64,000 nucleotides of DNA from an uncultured Collinsella sp. (lineage in GTDB: Bacteria; Actinomycetota; Coriobacteriia; Coriobacteriales; Coriobacteriaceae). Shown here one piece after another: positions 35,092 through 44,605 of this stretch. The stretch spans positions 1 through 64,000 of the forward strand of contig USAJ01000007.1 of assembly GCA_900552685.1 (NCBI GenBank). The letters run 5' to 3'. The notes beneath the pieces are model-generated. The model saw nothing but the letters and a program-made list of their open reading frames with translations, was not told the DNA's origin and did not search any database. Position numbers and translations under genes: made by a program. Numbering within the stretch: position 1 is the first letter of the stretch; each line of letters starts with the position of its first letter.

Positions 35092-35900
35092 GCACTTGCC
35101 AGCCAGCTGCGCAGCTCGTCCTTTAGGCGCTCCCAGGTCGCTTGCGTGGCGGAATCGGTGAAGGGGCGCGTGATACCAAAGGGCGCGTCGAGCAGGCGGT
35201 AGATATCGCCCTGCTCGCGCGCCAGCGCGCGGCTTGCCGGATAGACAAGCTCAAACATAAAGCAGATAAGCCCCACCAAGTAGTCCGCGGGCTCATTGCG
35301 CTCATCGCGCGTGACGCAGCGGTGCTCGTCAAAGGCGGCCAGCGTCGGTGCCGAGAAGTGGCTGGCAAGAAACGCGTCCTCATTCACTTTGAGGATGGTG
35401 TCGACGGTACTGTCGGCGATGGTGCGCATGATGTCGATCTTGTCGCCATCGCGCACGATATCGCAGAAGCGCCGCGTGCGCTCGCCGAGCTGCGCGGGCA
35501 GACGGAAATTGCTGTGATAGGCAATGCTCGCTCGAATGAGTTCGTCTTCTACCGGATCATCGATAAAGTCGCGGATACTTGTTGCCGCGGGCGCATCTGC
35601 AGGTGTTTTGCCAAAGAGGACCTCGACGCCCAACGCCGCATGGCTCACGCTTTCGGCATCCTTAAACGTATCCCAGCGTCGCAGCTGCTCAAAGCGGCCC
35701 ATATCGTGCAACAGCCCACAAAGCCACGCCAGATCAATGTCCTGCGGTGACCAGCCCTGTTCGCGTGCCACGGCATCGCATGCCTCGGCAACGTGGTACG
35801 TATGCTCGATTTTGAGCGCGATACGCGGATTGGCGGCATCGTAGGCATCGGTGTAGGTCTTGAAGGCCGCGGCAGCCCGCGTTCGATCGATAGCTGTCAT
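35088..35900 (-). CDS. HD-domain phosphohydrolase
   Basis: A 270-residue protein with a metal-dependent HD fold: H33, H65-D66 in LLHDMGRF, and a later aspartate in RDGDKID near 150. It probably hydrolyses a nucleotide or phosphate ester; the substrate is unknown. The ATG follows AGGAAG. It is convergent with etfA, and the two stop codons share four bases, leaving no room for an intergenic terminator. Confidence 0.87.
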   Translation of the reverse strand: MTAIDRTRAAAAFKTYTDAYDAANPRIALKIEHTYHVAEACDAVAREQGWSPQDIDLAWLCGLLHDMGRFEQLRRWDTFKDAESVSHAALGVEVLFGKTPADAPAATSIRDFIDDPVEDELIRASIAYHSNFRLPAQLGERTRRFCDIVRDGDKIDIMRTIADSTVDTILKVNEDAFLASHFSAPTLAAFDEHRCVTRDERNEPADYLVGLICFMFELVYPASRALAREQGDIYRLLDAPFGITRPFTDSATQATWERLKDELRSWLASA

Positions 35901-36037
35901 AATGACTTCCTAAAAAGTTGTGTCTTTCTGTGTCTTTCGATCCGGTGGCAATTGTAGGTGAACTCGGTTGCCATCGGGCGATGGTTCTGCCGCGTCGTTG
36001 CATGCGGCTCGGAAATCTTGTCGGGACGAGGAACGCT

Positions 36038-36730
36038 ATGGTGCTCAAAATCGTTAAAACCGTCTGGCCGGTGATGCTTACCTATGTTGCGATAGCCGCG
36101 CCGTGCGGAATGATTATGGCGCAGACGGGAATGGAACCCTGGATGGTTTTTGCTCTGAGCAGCACGTTCGTGACGGGCAGCGGGCAGTTTATGATCTGCA
36201 ATCTGTGGCTGGCGGGTGTGCCTGCGGCGTCGATCGTCGCGAGCGTCGCCGCAATCTCCTCGCGCTTTGCGCTTTACTCGGCATCGATCGCACCGCATCT
36301 GAGGGGTGCCTCGAAGCGTCAGACGCTGGCTGTTGCCGCGACGCTTACCGAGGAGGCATATGGCATCTCGCTTGCCAAGTTGGTTAAAGGGGAGGATTGG
36401 GGTCCGCTCGAGTCCTTTGTGCTCAACGTGATCCTCATCGCAACATGGGGCGTTTCGTGTACGACGGGCGCCATCGTCGGCGCCGTTGTCGATGTTCCCA
36501 CCGCTATTGCGGGTTTTGTCTGCACATCGCTCTTTATCTGCCTACTCTTTTCGCAGCGACTGTCGCGCGGCAATGCCGTAGCTGCCGGTTTGGCTGCGGT
36601 GTCCGTCGCCATATGCAAGTTCTTGGGGTGGACGAATATCGCCGTGCCGGCAAGTGTGCTCGTCGGCGTTGTCACGGCACTCGCGTGCGATGTCCTCGCC
36701 GAGGGAAGGGGCGCTCGCGATGCCCGTTAA
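36038..36730 (+). CDS. azlC: Branched-chain amino acid exporter large subunit AzlC
   Basis: A 230-residue membrane protein with the AzlC features GSGQFMICNLWLAG and LTEEAYG, and about five or six membrane helices. With AzlD it exports branched-chain amino acids. The ATG at 36038 follows ACGAGGAAC; an open frame upstream to 35918 is not membrane-like. The next gene overlaps by 11 bp. Confidence 0.92.
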   Translation: MVLKIVKTVWPVMLTYVAIAAPCGMIMAQTGMEPWMVFALSSTFVTGSGQFMICNLWLAGVPAASIVASVAAISSRFALYSASIAPHLRGASKRQTLAVAATLTEEAYGISLAKLVKGEDWGPLESFVLNVILIATWGVSCTTGAIVGAVVDVPTAIAGFVCTSLFICLLFSQRLSRGNAVAAGLAAVSVAICKFLGWTNIAVPASVLVGVVTALACDVLAEGRGARDAR

Positions 36731-37043
36731 TGAGTTTTTGGTCCTATGGCTGTCGTCATGGGCGGCCATCGCGTTTTTCCGCATTGCCCCGGCGTTTGCC
36801 TTGCGCGGGAGAACGCTGTCGCCCCGCGTTACCGAGGCCTTGGGTTATATTCCGCCTGCCGCCTTTGCGGCGCTGGTCGCCAACGATTTGATAAGCCCTG
36901 GCGCTTTCGACGCCGGCTTGTGGCAGGGCTTGATTCCCTGGATTGCGGCCGCCGGCGTCGTGGCGGTGGCAATCAAGACAAAGTCGATGTTGTGGTGCTG
37001 CGTCTCGGGCATCGTGTTCTATATCGTTTTGAGCTTCATATAA
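36720..37043 (+). CDS. azlD: Branched-chain amino acid exporter small subunit AzlD
   Basis: A 107-residue membrane protein with four hydrophobic segments and the AzlD-type FFRIAPAFALRGR loop. It partners AzlC. The start at 36720 lies within azlC and follows GAGGGAAGGG, so the two are translationally coupled. Confidence 0.92.
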   Translation: MPVNEFLVLWLSSWAAIAFFRIAPAFALRGRTLSPRVTEALGYIPPAAFAALVANDLISPGAFDAGLWQGLIPWIAAAGVVAVAIKTKSMLWCCVSGIVFYIVLSFI

Positions 37044-37124
37044 GAGCGGGGCACGTTTAGCGTCCCGGCACAACGAATCGAATTTCTCACCGAGCCGGTC
37101 TGCTTCTTCTGGTACCATGGTCAA

Positions 37125-37142
37125 ACTTTACTGTAGCAAAGT
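37125..37142. promoter_or_regulatory. Operator-like imperfect palindrome upstream of kdgT
   Basis: ACTTTACTGTAGCAAAGT pairs at seven of nine positions. It lies 44 bp before the kdgT ATG. A KdgR-type or catabolite regulator is possible, but nothing more can be claimed. Confidence 0.25.
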
Positions 37143-37185
37143 ATGACGTGGGCTTTTGTTCTGCGTCAGCGGAAATGGGAGTTTC

Positions 37186-38208
37186 ATGGCACAGGAAGCG
37201 ACCGCCAACGAGCAAAAGAAATTCAAAGTCCCGCGTATCCCGGGTGACATCATGATCTACCCGATGATCGTTGGCCTTTTGCTCAATACCTTCTGCCCGC
37301 AGGTCTTCGAGATCGGCGGCTTCTTTACCGCCGCCTGCCGCGGTGGTTCCAACACCATCGTTGCCGCGATCCTGCTGTTTGTGGGTGCTGGCATCAGCTT
37401 TAAGTCCACGCCGGGCGCCATCAAGACCGGCATCGTTGTGCTGATTCCTAAGCTTGTGGTGGCAGCCGCGCTGGGTCTTGGTGTTGCGTATTTCTTTAAC
37501 GACAACCTTTTGGGCCTGAGCTCGGTTTCCATCATCGGCGGCATTACGTTTTGCAACATGGCGCTCTACACGGGCATCATGGGCGAGTTCGGCGACGAGT
37601 CCGAGCAGGGCGCCGTGGGTATCCTGTTCTTTACGGCCGGCCCCGCCGTCACCATGATCATCCTGGGCGTTTCGGGTCTTGCTAACATCCCGCTGGGTAC
37701 CATCGTCGGCTCCATCCTGCCGCTTGTCATCGGTATGGTTCTGGGCAACCTCTTCCCGTTCATCAAGAACCTGCTGGTTCCCGGCACCAACCCTGCGATT
37801 GCCGTTATCGGATTTCAGCTCGGTGCGTCCATGAGTCTTTCGAGCTTTATCACCGGCGGTATTTCCGGCATCCTGCTGGGCCTTATCACGCTGTTTGTCG
37901 TCGGTCCTATCACCTTTGCGTTCGAGCGCCTGTGCGGCGGCAATGGCAAGGCCGCTGTGGCTTGCTCCACCATCGCCGGCACGGCTATGACCACACCGGT
38001 TGCCCTCGCCGAGGTCGCACCGCGCTACGCCGAGCTTGCGCCTACTGCGTACGCTCAGATCGCCACCGCCGTTATCATCACGGCGATCATGGCTCCGATT
38101 CTGACCGGCTGGGTCGACAAGAAGTTCTGCCAAGGCAAGGAGGATCTGTCGCCAGCCGGTGTCGAGGCCATCGAGGAGGCCGTCGCGACCGACATCGATG
38201 GCGAGTAG
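37186..38208 (+). CDS. kdgT: 2-keto-3-deoxygluconate permease
   Basis: A 340-residue carrier of the KdgT family (about ten membrane helices). Family-type segments include RIPGDIMIYPM, ITFCNMALYTGIMGEFGDE and TPVALAEVAP. It imports 2-keto-3-deoxygluconate (pectin or hexuronate breakdown product) with a cation. GGGAG precedes the ATG at 37186. No kdg catabolic genes are adjacent, so KDG is assigned by family only. Confidence 0.92.
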   Translation: MAQEATANEQKKFKVPRIPGDIMIYPMIVGLLLNTFCPQVFEIGGFFTAACRGGSNTIVAAILLFVGAGISFKSTPGAIKTGIVVLIPKLVVAAALGLGVAYFFNDNLLGLSSVSIIGGITFCNMALYTGIMGEFGDESEQGAVGILFFTAGPAVTMIILGVSGLANIPLGTIVGSILPLVIGMVLGNLFPFIKNLLVPGTNPAIAVIGFQLGASMSLSSFITGGISGILLGLITLFVVGPITFAFERLCGGNGKAAVACSTIAGTAMTTPVALAEVAPRYAELAPTAYAQIATAVIITAIMAPILTGWVDKKFCQGKEDLSPAGVEAIEEAVATDIDGE

Positions 38209-38254
38209 CAATCGATACCCATCAATGATGCCGGCGTGCAACTCGCGCCGTTTG

Positions 38255-38341
38255 AGCGCCCGAACGAAAGCTGTCTTGCGGTGACGTTCAGGCGCTCTGC
38301 TATGATTCCCCTTACCCCTGCGGAGTAGGGGGTGTTTATTG
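38255..38341 (+). terminator. Two hairpins downstream of kdgT
   Basis: The first hairpin (38255-38267 with 38286-38298, 12 of 13 pairs) has no U-tract. The second (CCCCT/AGGGG, 38316-38332) is followed by a short TTTAT. Together they probably end kdgT transcription before the diguanylate cyclase gene. Confidence 0.45.
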
Positions 38342-38396
38342 TCCAGACACGAATCGGGCGATTCTGACCACTTGGATATTGAAGGGATGGCGTCTA

Positions 38397-39539
38397 GTGG
38401 TTAAGGCACTCAAAATTGAGATATTCCTGCTATGCATGATTGTTCTTATCGGGCTTGCCGCGCGAAGTCGTCGCTCCTTGTTCTCGAGTACCCAGCAGCT
38501 CTTGTTTAGCATGCTCGGCTATACCTCTGCTGCCTACATTTTCTTCGATATGATCTGGACGCTCTCGGACGGCGTGAGCACTCCTGTAGGCATCACGGCC
38601 AACTGGATTTCCAACGCGGTCTCGTTTTCGCTGTTCGCCATCGCGTGCCTCATTTGGTTTTTCTATTCCGAGACAGTGCAGGGCTCACGCCTTTTGACCG
38701 CGCGCTATAGGGTGGCGCTCGTGACGTTGCCAACCGTATTGGTGGTCGTGCTGGCATTTACCAGCTACTGGACGCACACTATGTTCTATATCGATGCACA
38801 GGGCGTATATCGTCGCGGAGCGCTTTATATGATTCAGCCTATCGTTAGCTACTGCTACATCATATATACGTCTTTGCATGCCTTTATTCAGACTCGAAAA
38901 GTCGAAAGTCTGCAAAAGAAGGCCATTTATCGCACCCTCGCCTTTTTTGCGGTTCCCGCTCTGGTGGGCGGTACCTTCCAGGTTTTGTTTTCGGTACCGG
39001 GCCTTTGTGTCGGTATAACGCTGAGCATCCTGCTGCTCTACATCATCTACCAGGAGCAGCTGATCTCGACCGACCCGTTGACTGGCCTCAACAATCGCAA
39101 CCGTTTTGAGACCTATATGCTGTCGCTCTTTTCAAATGTGGATCAGGCCGAAGATGTATATCTGCTTATGATGGACGCTGACGGCTTTAAGCAGATTAAC
39201 GACCGGTATGGACATGTTGAGGGCGATCATGCCCTCCAGGTCATATCTGCTACGCTCAAAGAGGTCTGCTCGGCGTCTGGTGGCTTTATCGCACGTTATG
39301 GCGGCGATGAGTTTGTGGTGCTTCAAAAGGCGACGGCGGAGCAGGACATCATGTGTCTGTGCGCGGCAATCAGCGACGAGCTCGCGCGCGCCGAGGTCCC
39401 GTATCTGTTGCGGATGTCCATCGGCTACGCACGGGTTGGTGATGGCGTCGATACCTGGCAAGACTTGCTTCGCGCTGCCGACGCGGAGCTCTACCGCGTA
39501 AAGCGCGAGAAGAAGAAAGCCGGCGTCCAGATACGCTAG
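38397..39539 (+). CDS. Membrane-bound diguanylate cyclase (GGDEF)
   Basis: A 380-residue protein. About seven membrane helices (residues 1-215) resembling a 7TM sensory region precede a GGDEF domain with intact RYGGDEF (300-306) and the DPLTGLNNRNRFE entry. It should make cyclic di-GMP from GTP. No RxxD inhibitory site is clear. The start is uncertain: GTG at 38397 lies after AAGGGATGG, while a TTG at 38379 would add six residues. No EAL gene is in this window. Confidence 0.87.
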   Translation: MVKALKIEIFLLCMIVLIGLAARSRRSLFSSTQQLLFSMLGYTSAAYIFFDMIWTLSDGVSTPVGITANWISNAVSFSLFAIACLIWFFYSETVQGSRLLTARYRVALVTLPTVLVVVLAFTSYWTHTMFYIDAQGVYRRGALYMIQPIVSYCYIIYTSLHAFIQTRKVESLQKKAIYRTLAFFAVPALVGGTFQVLFSVPGLCVGITLSILLLYIIYQEQLISTDPLTGLNNRNRFETYMLSLFSNVDQAEDVYLLMMDADGFKQINDRYGHVEGDHALQVISATLKEVCSASGGFIARYGGDEFVVLQKATAEQDIMCLCAAISDELARAEVPYLLRMSIGYARVGDGVDTWQDLLRAADAELYRVKREKKKAGVQIR

Positions 39540-39640
39540 AAAAAAGGGCGAACGCTGGCGTGCGTTGCGGCCCTCAGCTCACCGATGTACTCCATTAAGC
39601 TAAAGCATGCGAATCTCCTCTACTAAATAAGGGCGGTTCG

Positions 39641-40576
39641 CTAGGCTTTTTTGGGTTTGTTGACGATGATGATGCCGCCGCAGACCAACAGCAGGGCAAC
39701 AAGTACGGTAACGGGGCTCGTGCCAGCGCCCTCGCCGAGCAGCAGTGCGCTCAACAGCACGCCAAAGACCGGGTTCATAAAGCCAAAGACCGAAACGCGG
39801 CTGACGGGGTTGACGGCGAGCAGGCGGGACCACAGCGAGTACGCGACGGCGGAAATGAGCGCCATATAAATGATGAGCGCGATGGCGGGGGCGATTTCGG
39901 TGGGGAAAAACGTGCCGCCCATCAAAAACCCGATTGCGGTAAGGACCACGCCACCGACTAAAAACTGCCAGCCGGCGAGCAAGACGCCGTCATGCTCGCG
40001 CGAGAAGATGCCAATGAGGCAGGTCGACAGGGCGCCCGCAACAGTGGAAGCCAAGATAAATCCCTCGCCGTCGAGCGTAAAGCCAAAGGTGCCATCCGCG
40101 CCCGAAAGGTTGACGAGCGCGACGCCTGCAAAGCCCAGCACACAGCCAAGCACCTTGGGCGTATTGAGCCTCTCGGTGTGAAATGCCAAGGCGGCAAAGA
40201 GAATTGCGAGGAAGTTGGCGCTGGCCTCGATGATGGAACTCGACATGGCGCTGGCGCGCGAGAGTCCTAGGTAGAAAAAGAAGTACTGCCCGATAGTCTG
40301 GAAGAGTGACAAGACAAAGATGGGCTTGATGTCACGAGCCTGCGGAATGAGGGGACGGCGTTGGGCCGCACTCATCCCAACGATAACCAGGGCGCCGGCA
40401 AGCGTGAAGCGCAAGCCCGCAAAGAGCAGCTGTGAGGCGCTATCGTGCGCGGGGATGCCAAAGAGCCCGTAACCGATCTTGATGCAGGGGAAAGCCGATC
40501 CCCAGAGCGCACAGCAGACGAGGCAGCCCAGGATGAGTCCGGGTAGGGTGGCGAGATACGGCTTGCGGCTTTCCAT
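39641..40576 (-). CDS. EamA/DMT-family transporter
   Basis: A 311-residue exporter-like protein with about ten membrane helices in two EamA repeats (first near residues 17-150, second near 165-305). The substrate is unknown; amino acids or metabolites are typical. The ATG at 40576 follows AGGAAGG. It is downstream of the purL terminator and has its own transcription. Confidence 0.88.
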   Translation of the reverse strand: MESRKPYLATLPGLILGCLVCCALWGSAFPCIKIGYGLFGIPAHDSASQLLFAGLRFTLAGALVIVGMSAAQRRPLIPQARDIKPIFVLSLFQTIGQYFFFYLGLSRASAMSSSIIEASANFLAILFAALAFHTERLNTPKVLGCVLGFAGVALVNLSGADGTFGFTLDGEGFILASTVAGALSTCLIGIFSREHDGVLLAGWQFLVGGVVLTAIGFLMGGTFFPTEIAPAIALIIYMALISAVAYSLWSRLLAVNPVSRVSVFGFMNPVFGVLLSALLLGEGAGTSPVTVLVALLLVCGGIIIVNKPKKA

Positions 40577-40600
40577 GATGTCCTTCCTGTATGCGCGAAG

Positions 40601-40640
40601 CAAAAAAGAACCCGCCACCGGGTGTGCCGGTGGCGGGTGT
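40601..40640 (-). terminator. Rho-independent terminator of purL
   Basis: On the minus strand ACCCGCCACCGG pairs with its complement around a 5-nt loop and is followed by TTCTTTTTT. It lies between the purL stop and the EamA gene. Confidence 0.9.
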
Positions 40641-40674
40641 TGTTACCCGAGGGGATTGTACCCGATGGGACGCA

Positions 40675-43600
40675 TTAAGCGAAGTAGGCCACGCCGCTCT
40701 CAAAGATCGGCATGAACTTATCGCCGGGGACATGCTCGGGCACGTTGCGGTACAGGTTGTCGCCACGACGCTCGGCATGGCCCATCTTGCCCAGGACGCG
40801 GCCGTCGGGGCTCGTGATGCCCTCGATGGCGAGTGCGGAGCCGTTGGGGTTGACGGAAAGATCCATGCTGGGCTTGCCGTCCTCGCCCACGTACTGCGTG
40901 GCGACCTGGCCGTTGGCGATGAGCTGGGCGAGCACCTCGTCGTTGGCGACAAAGCGGCCCTCGCCGTGGCTGATGGCGACGGTGTAGGGGTCGTCCAGGC
41001 TGCACTGCGATAGCCACGGGGACAGGTTGGACGAGATACGGGTGCGCACCAGACGGCTCTGATGGCGACCGATGGTGTTGAACGTCAGCGTGGGCGCATC
41101 GGGCGTGGCGTCGACGATGTCGCCGTAGGGCACCAGACCGAGCTTGATCAGGGCCTGGAAGCCGTTGCAGATGCCCAGCATCAGGCCGTCGCGGGCCTTG
41201 AGCAGGTCGCGGACTGCCTCGGTGACCTCGGGAGCGCGGAAGAACGCCGTGATGAACTTGGCGGAGCCATCGGGCTCGTCGCCGCCCGAGAAGCCGCCGG
41301 GGATCATGACGATCTGGCTTGCACGGATGCGGCGGGCAAGCTCGTGGGTGCTCTCGGTGACGGCCTCGGGCGTGAGGTTGTTGATCACGAAGGTGTCGGC
41401 CTCGGCGCCGGCGGCGCGGAAAGCGCGGGCGCTATCGTACTCGCAGTTGTTGCCGGGGAACACGGGGATTACCACGCGCGGGCGGGCGATCTTGGCGCCG
41501 CCGTACACGTGGATATCCTTGGCACGGAAGTCGATGGTCTCGACCTCGGCGGTCTCGCCGGCGCTGCGGTAGGCAAAGACGCCCTCGATGCCGCTCTCCC
41601 AGGCCTCCTGGAGCTCGGAGAGCTCGATGACCTCGGAGCCGGTATCGATGACATAGCCCTCGACGGTGGTGCCCAGGGGCTCGACGACAACGCCGTCGGC
41701 GACCTCGGGCAGCTCGGCATCCTCGGCGAGCTCGACGATAAAGCTGCCGTAGAGCGGGGTGAAGAGGCTCTCCACGTCCACATCCTCGGCAAGCTCGATA
41801 CCGATCTGGTTGCCGACGCACATCTTAAAGAGGCTCTCGGCGCCGCAGCCGTAGCCGGGCGTGGAGACGGCCAGGGCGTCGCCGGTGGCGGTGAGCGCCT
41901 CGACGGCGTCAAATGCGGCGAGCAGCTGCTGGGCATCGGGGCGGTAGTCCTCGCCATAGGTGGCGGGGGCGACACGGACGACGCGATGCGTGAGACCCTT
42001 GAACTCGGGGGAGACAGCGCGGTTCGCCTTGCCAACGGCGACAGCGAAGCTGATCAGGGTCGGCGGAACGTTGAGCTCGCCGGCTTCGTCTTCAAACGAG
42101 CCACTCATGGAATCCTTGCCGCCGATGGCGCCGGCACCTAGGTCGACTTGGGCCATGAGGGCGCCCAGGACGGCTGCCGTGGGCTTGCCCCAGCGCTCGG
42201 CCTCGGTGCGCAGACGCTCGAAGTACTCCTGGAAGGAGAGATAGGCTCGCTTGTGCTCAAAGCCTGCGGCCACGAGCTTGGCGAGGGACTCGACCACGGA
42301 CAGGTAGGCGCCCGCAAACTGGTCGGCCTCCATCAGATAAGGGTTAAAGCCCCATGCCATAGCGCTTGCCGTGGTGGTCTCACCGTCCACGGGGAACTTG
42401 GCGACCATGGCAGAGCTCGGGGTGAGCTGCGTCTTGCCGCCAAAAGGCATAAGCACGGTTGCGGCACCGATGGTGGAGTCGAAGCGCTCGGAAAGGCCCT
42501 TGTTGGAGGCAACGTTGAGGTCGGTGACAAGCGAGGTCATGCGCTCGGCAAGCGTGGTGCCGGCCCAGCTGGGCTGCCACACGCTGCGGGCGCACACGTG
42601 GGCGACCTGGTGCTTGGGCGCGCCGTTGGAGTTGAGGAACTCGCGGGACAGATCGACGATGGCGACGCCGTTCCAGGCCATGCGCATGCGCGGCTCGGCG
42701 GTAACCTCGGCGATGACGGTTGCTTCCAGGTTCTCCTCGGCGGCGTAGCCCATGAATTCCTCGACGTCACCGTCGGCGACGGCGCAGGCCATGCGCTCCT
42801 GGGACTCGGAAATGGCGAGCTCGGTGCCATCCAGGCCGTCGTACTTCTTAGTCACGGTGTCCAGGTCGACATACAGGCCGTCGGCAAGTTCACCCACGGC
42901 GACCGAGACGCCACCGGCGCCAAAGTCGTTGCAGCGCTTGATCAGACGGCAGGCATCGCCGCGGCGGAACAGACGCTGCAGCTTGCGCTCGACCGGGGCG
43001 TTGCCCTTCTGGACCTCGGCACCCGAGGTTTCGATGGACTCGGTGTTCTGGGTTTTGGAGGAGCCGGTGGCGCCACCGATGCCGTCACGGCCGGTGCGGC
43101 CGCCCAACAGGATAATCTTGTCGGTGGGGGCGGGGCACTCGCGGCGCACGTGGTTTGCCGGGGTAGCGCCCACGACGGCGCCGACCTCCATGCGCTTGGC
43201 CACGTAACCGGGGTGATAGAGCTCGTTGACCTGGCCGGTGGCAAGGCCAATCTGGTTGCCGTAGCTGGAGTAGCCGGCGGCAGCGGTGGTTACGAGCTTG
43301 CGCTGTGGCAGCTTGCCCTCGAGCGTCTCGGAGACGGGGACGGTGGGGTCGCCGGCGCCGGTGACACGCATGGCCTGGTACACATAGCTGCGGCCCGAGA
43401 GCGGGTCGCGGATGGCGCCGCCCACGCAGGTGGCGGCACCGCCGAAGGGCTCGATCTCGGTCGGGTGGTTATGGGTCTCGTTCTTAAAGAGGAACAGCCA
43501 GTCCTGGTCCTCGCCGTCGACATCGACCTTCACCTTGACGGTGCAGGCGTTGATCTCCTCGGATTCGTCGACATCGGTCATGACGCCGGTCTTCTTAAGA

Positions 43601-44421
43601 TACTTGGCGCCGATGGTGCCCATGTCCATGAGACAGACGGGCTTGGCGTCGCGGCCGAGTTCGTGGCGCATCTCCATGTAGCGGTCGAAGGCTTGCTGCA
43701 CCACGGCGTCGTCGATTGTCACGTCGTCCAGGACGGTGCCGAAGGTGGTGTGGCGGCAGTGGTCGGACCAATAGGTGTCGATCACGCGGATCTCGGTGAT
43801 GGTGGGGTCGCGATCCTCATCGCGGAAGTACTGCTGGCAGAAGGCGATGTCCGCCTCGTCCATGGCAAGGCCGCGCTCGGTGATAAAGGCGGCAAGGCCG
43901 GCCTCGTCGAGCTCGCGGAAACCGTCGAGCACTTCGACAGGCTGCGGCTCGGGTGTCTCAATGTGCAACGTCTCGGGCAGGTCGAGCGAGGCGATGCGCG
44001 CCTCGACGGGGTTCACCACGTAGTGCTTGATGGCCTCGATGGCGGCTTCGTCCAGAGTGTCCGAGATCATATAGACCTTGGCGGAGCGCACGGCGGGGCG
44101 CTCGCCCTGGCTGATGAGCTGCACGCACTCGCTGGCGGAGTCGGCGCGCTGGTCAAACTGGCCAGGCAGGAATTCGACGGCAAAGACGGCGCCATCGCTT
44201 GCGGGGAGTTCGTCGTAGGTCACATCGACCTGGGGCTCGCTAAAGACGGTCGGCACGCAGGAGCGGAAAAGCTCCTCGTCGATGCCCTCGACGTCGTAGC
44301 GATTGATGATCCTCAGGGCCTCGATGCCCTTGATGCCGAGAATTTCGGTCAGCTCGCCCTTGAGCTGCTGAGCCTCGACGTCGAACCCGGGTTTCTTCTC
44401 CACGTAGATACGAGAGACCAT
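40675..44421 (-). CDS. purL: Phosphoribosylformylglycinamidine synthase (PurL-PurQ fusion)
   Basis: A 1248-residue single-chain FGAM synthase, step 4 of purine synthesis: FGAR, glutamine and ATP give FGAM. The synthetase half carries TYWSDHCRHTTF, FKNETHNHPTEIEPFGGAATCVGG and NDFGAGGVSVA. The C-terminal class I amidotransferase has the nucleophile cysteine near residue 1085 in LGICNGFQ and SHGEGRF. The ATG at 44421 follows AGGAACC; an in-frame extension to 44529 lacks a ribosome site. It stands alone, away from other pur genes. Confidence 0.97.
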   Translation of the reverse strand: MVSRIYVEKKPGFDVEAQQLKGELTEILGIKGIEALRIINRYDVEGIDEELFRSCVPTVFSEPQVDVTYDELPASDGAVFAVEFLPGQFDQRADSASECVQLISQGERPAVRSAKVYMISDTLDEAAIEAIKHYVVNPVEARIASLDLPETLHIETPEPQPVEVLDGFRELDEAGLAAFITERGLAMDEADIAFCQQYFRDEDRDPTITEIRVIDTYWSDHCRHTTFGTVLDDVTIDDAVVQQAFDRYMEMRHELGRDAKPVCLMDMGTIGAKYLKKTGVMTDVDESEEINACTVKVKVDVDGEDQDWLFLFKNETHNHPTEIEPFGGAATCVGGAIRDPLSGRSYVYQAMRVTGAGDPTVPVSETLEGKLPQRKLVTTAAAGYSSYGNQIGLATGQVNELYHPGYVAKRMEVGAVVGATPANHVRRECPAPTDKIILLGGRTGRDGIGGATGSSKTQNTESIETSGAEVQKGNAPVERKLQRLFRRGDACRLIKRCNDFGAGGVSVAVGELADGLYVDLDTVTKKYDGLDGTELAISESQERMACAVADGDVEEFMGYAAEENLEATVIAEVTAEPRMRMAWNGVAIVDLSREFLNSNGAPKHQVAHVCARSVWQPSWAGTTLAERMTSLVTDLNVASNKGLSERFDSTIGAATVLMPFGGKTQLTPSSAMVAKFPVDGETTTASAMAWGFNPYLMEADQFAGAYLSVVESLAKLVAAGFEHKRAYLSFQEYFERLRTEAERWGKPTAAVLGALMAQVDLGAGAIGGKDSMSGSFEDEAGELNVPPTLISFAVAVGKANRAVSPEFKGLTHRVVRVAPATYGEDYRPDAQQLLAAFDAVEALTATGDALAVSTPGYGCGAESLFKMCVGNQIGIELAEDVDVESLFTPLYGSFIVELAEDAELPEVADGVVVEPLGTTVEGYVIDTGSEVIELSELQEAWESGIEGVFAYRSAGETAEVETIDFRAKDIHVYGGAKIARPRVVIPVFPGNNCEYDSARAFRAAGAEADTFVINNLTPEAVTESTHELARRIRASQIVMIPGGFSGGDEPDGSAKFITAFFRAPEVTEAVRDLLKARDGLMLGICNGFQALIKLGLVPYGDIVDATPDAPTLTFNTIGRHQSRLVRTRISSNLSPWLSQCSLDDPYTVAISHGEGRFVANDEVLAQLIANGQVATQYVGEDGKPSMDLSVNPNGSALAIEGITSPDGRVLGKMGHAERRGDNLYRNVPEHVPGDKFMPIFESGVAYFA

Positions 44422-44605
44422 TGGTTCCTGCCTTCCTGATCGGTTGGGCGTACGGTACGGTATGCGGCAGCGGTCGGTTTGCGGGGTCTGCCCTGCGGTC
44501 GCCTTGAGCCACATGTTTGTAAACCTCACTATGATACGACAGCTCGCGGCGCGTTGAGGACGGCGAGGGTGCTACAGTGAAGCGCAAACAAGAGAAAGGC
44601 ATCAC

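Noticed and set aside
38255..38396. Possible cyclic di-GMP riboswitch before the GGDEF gene
   Set aside because: The conserved GEMM bases are not present; the hairpins look like the end of kdgT.
42148..44439. A 763-codon open frame on the plus strand
   Set aside because: It is the mirror of purL. GC-rich codon bias opens the opposite strand; the translation is glycine/alanine/valine/leucine-rich and resembles no protein.
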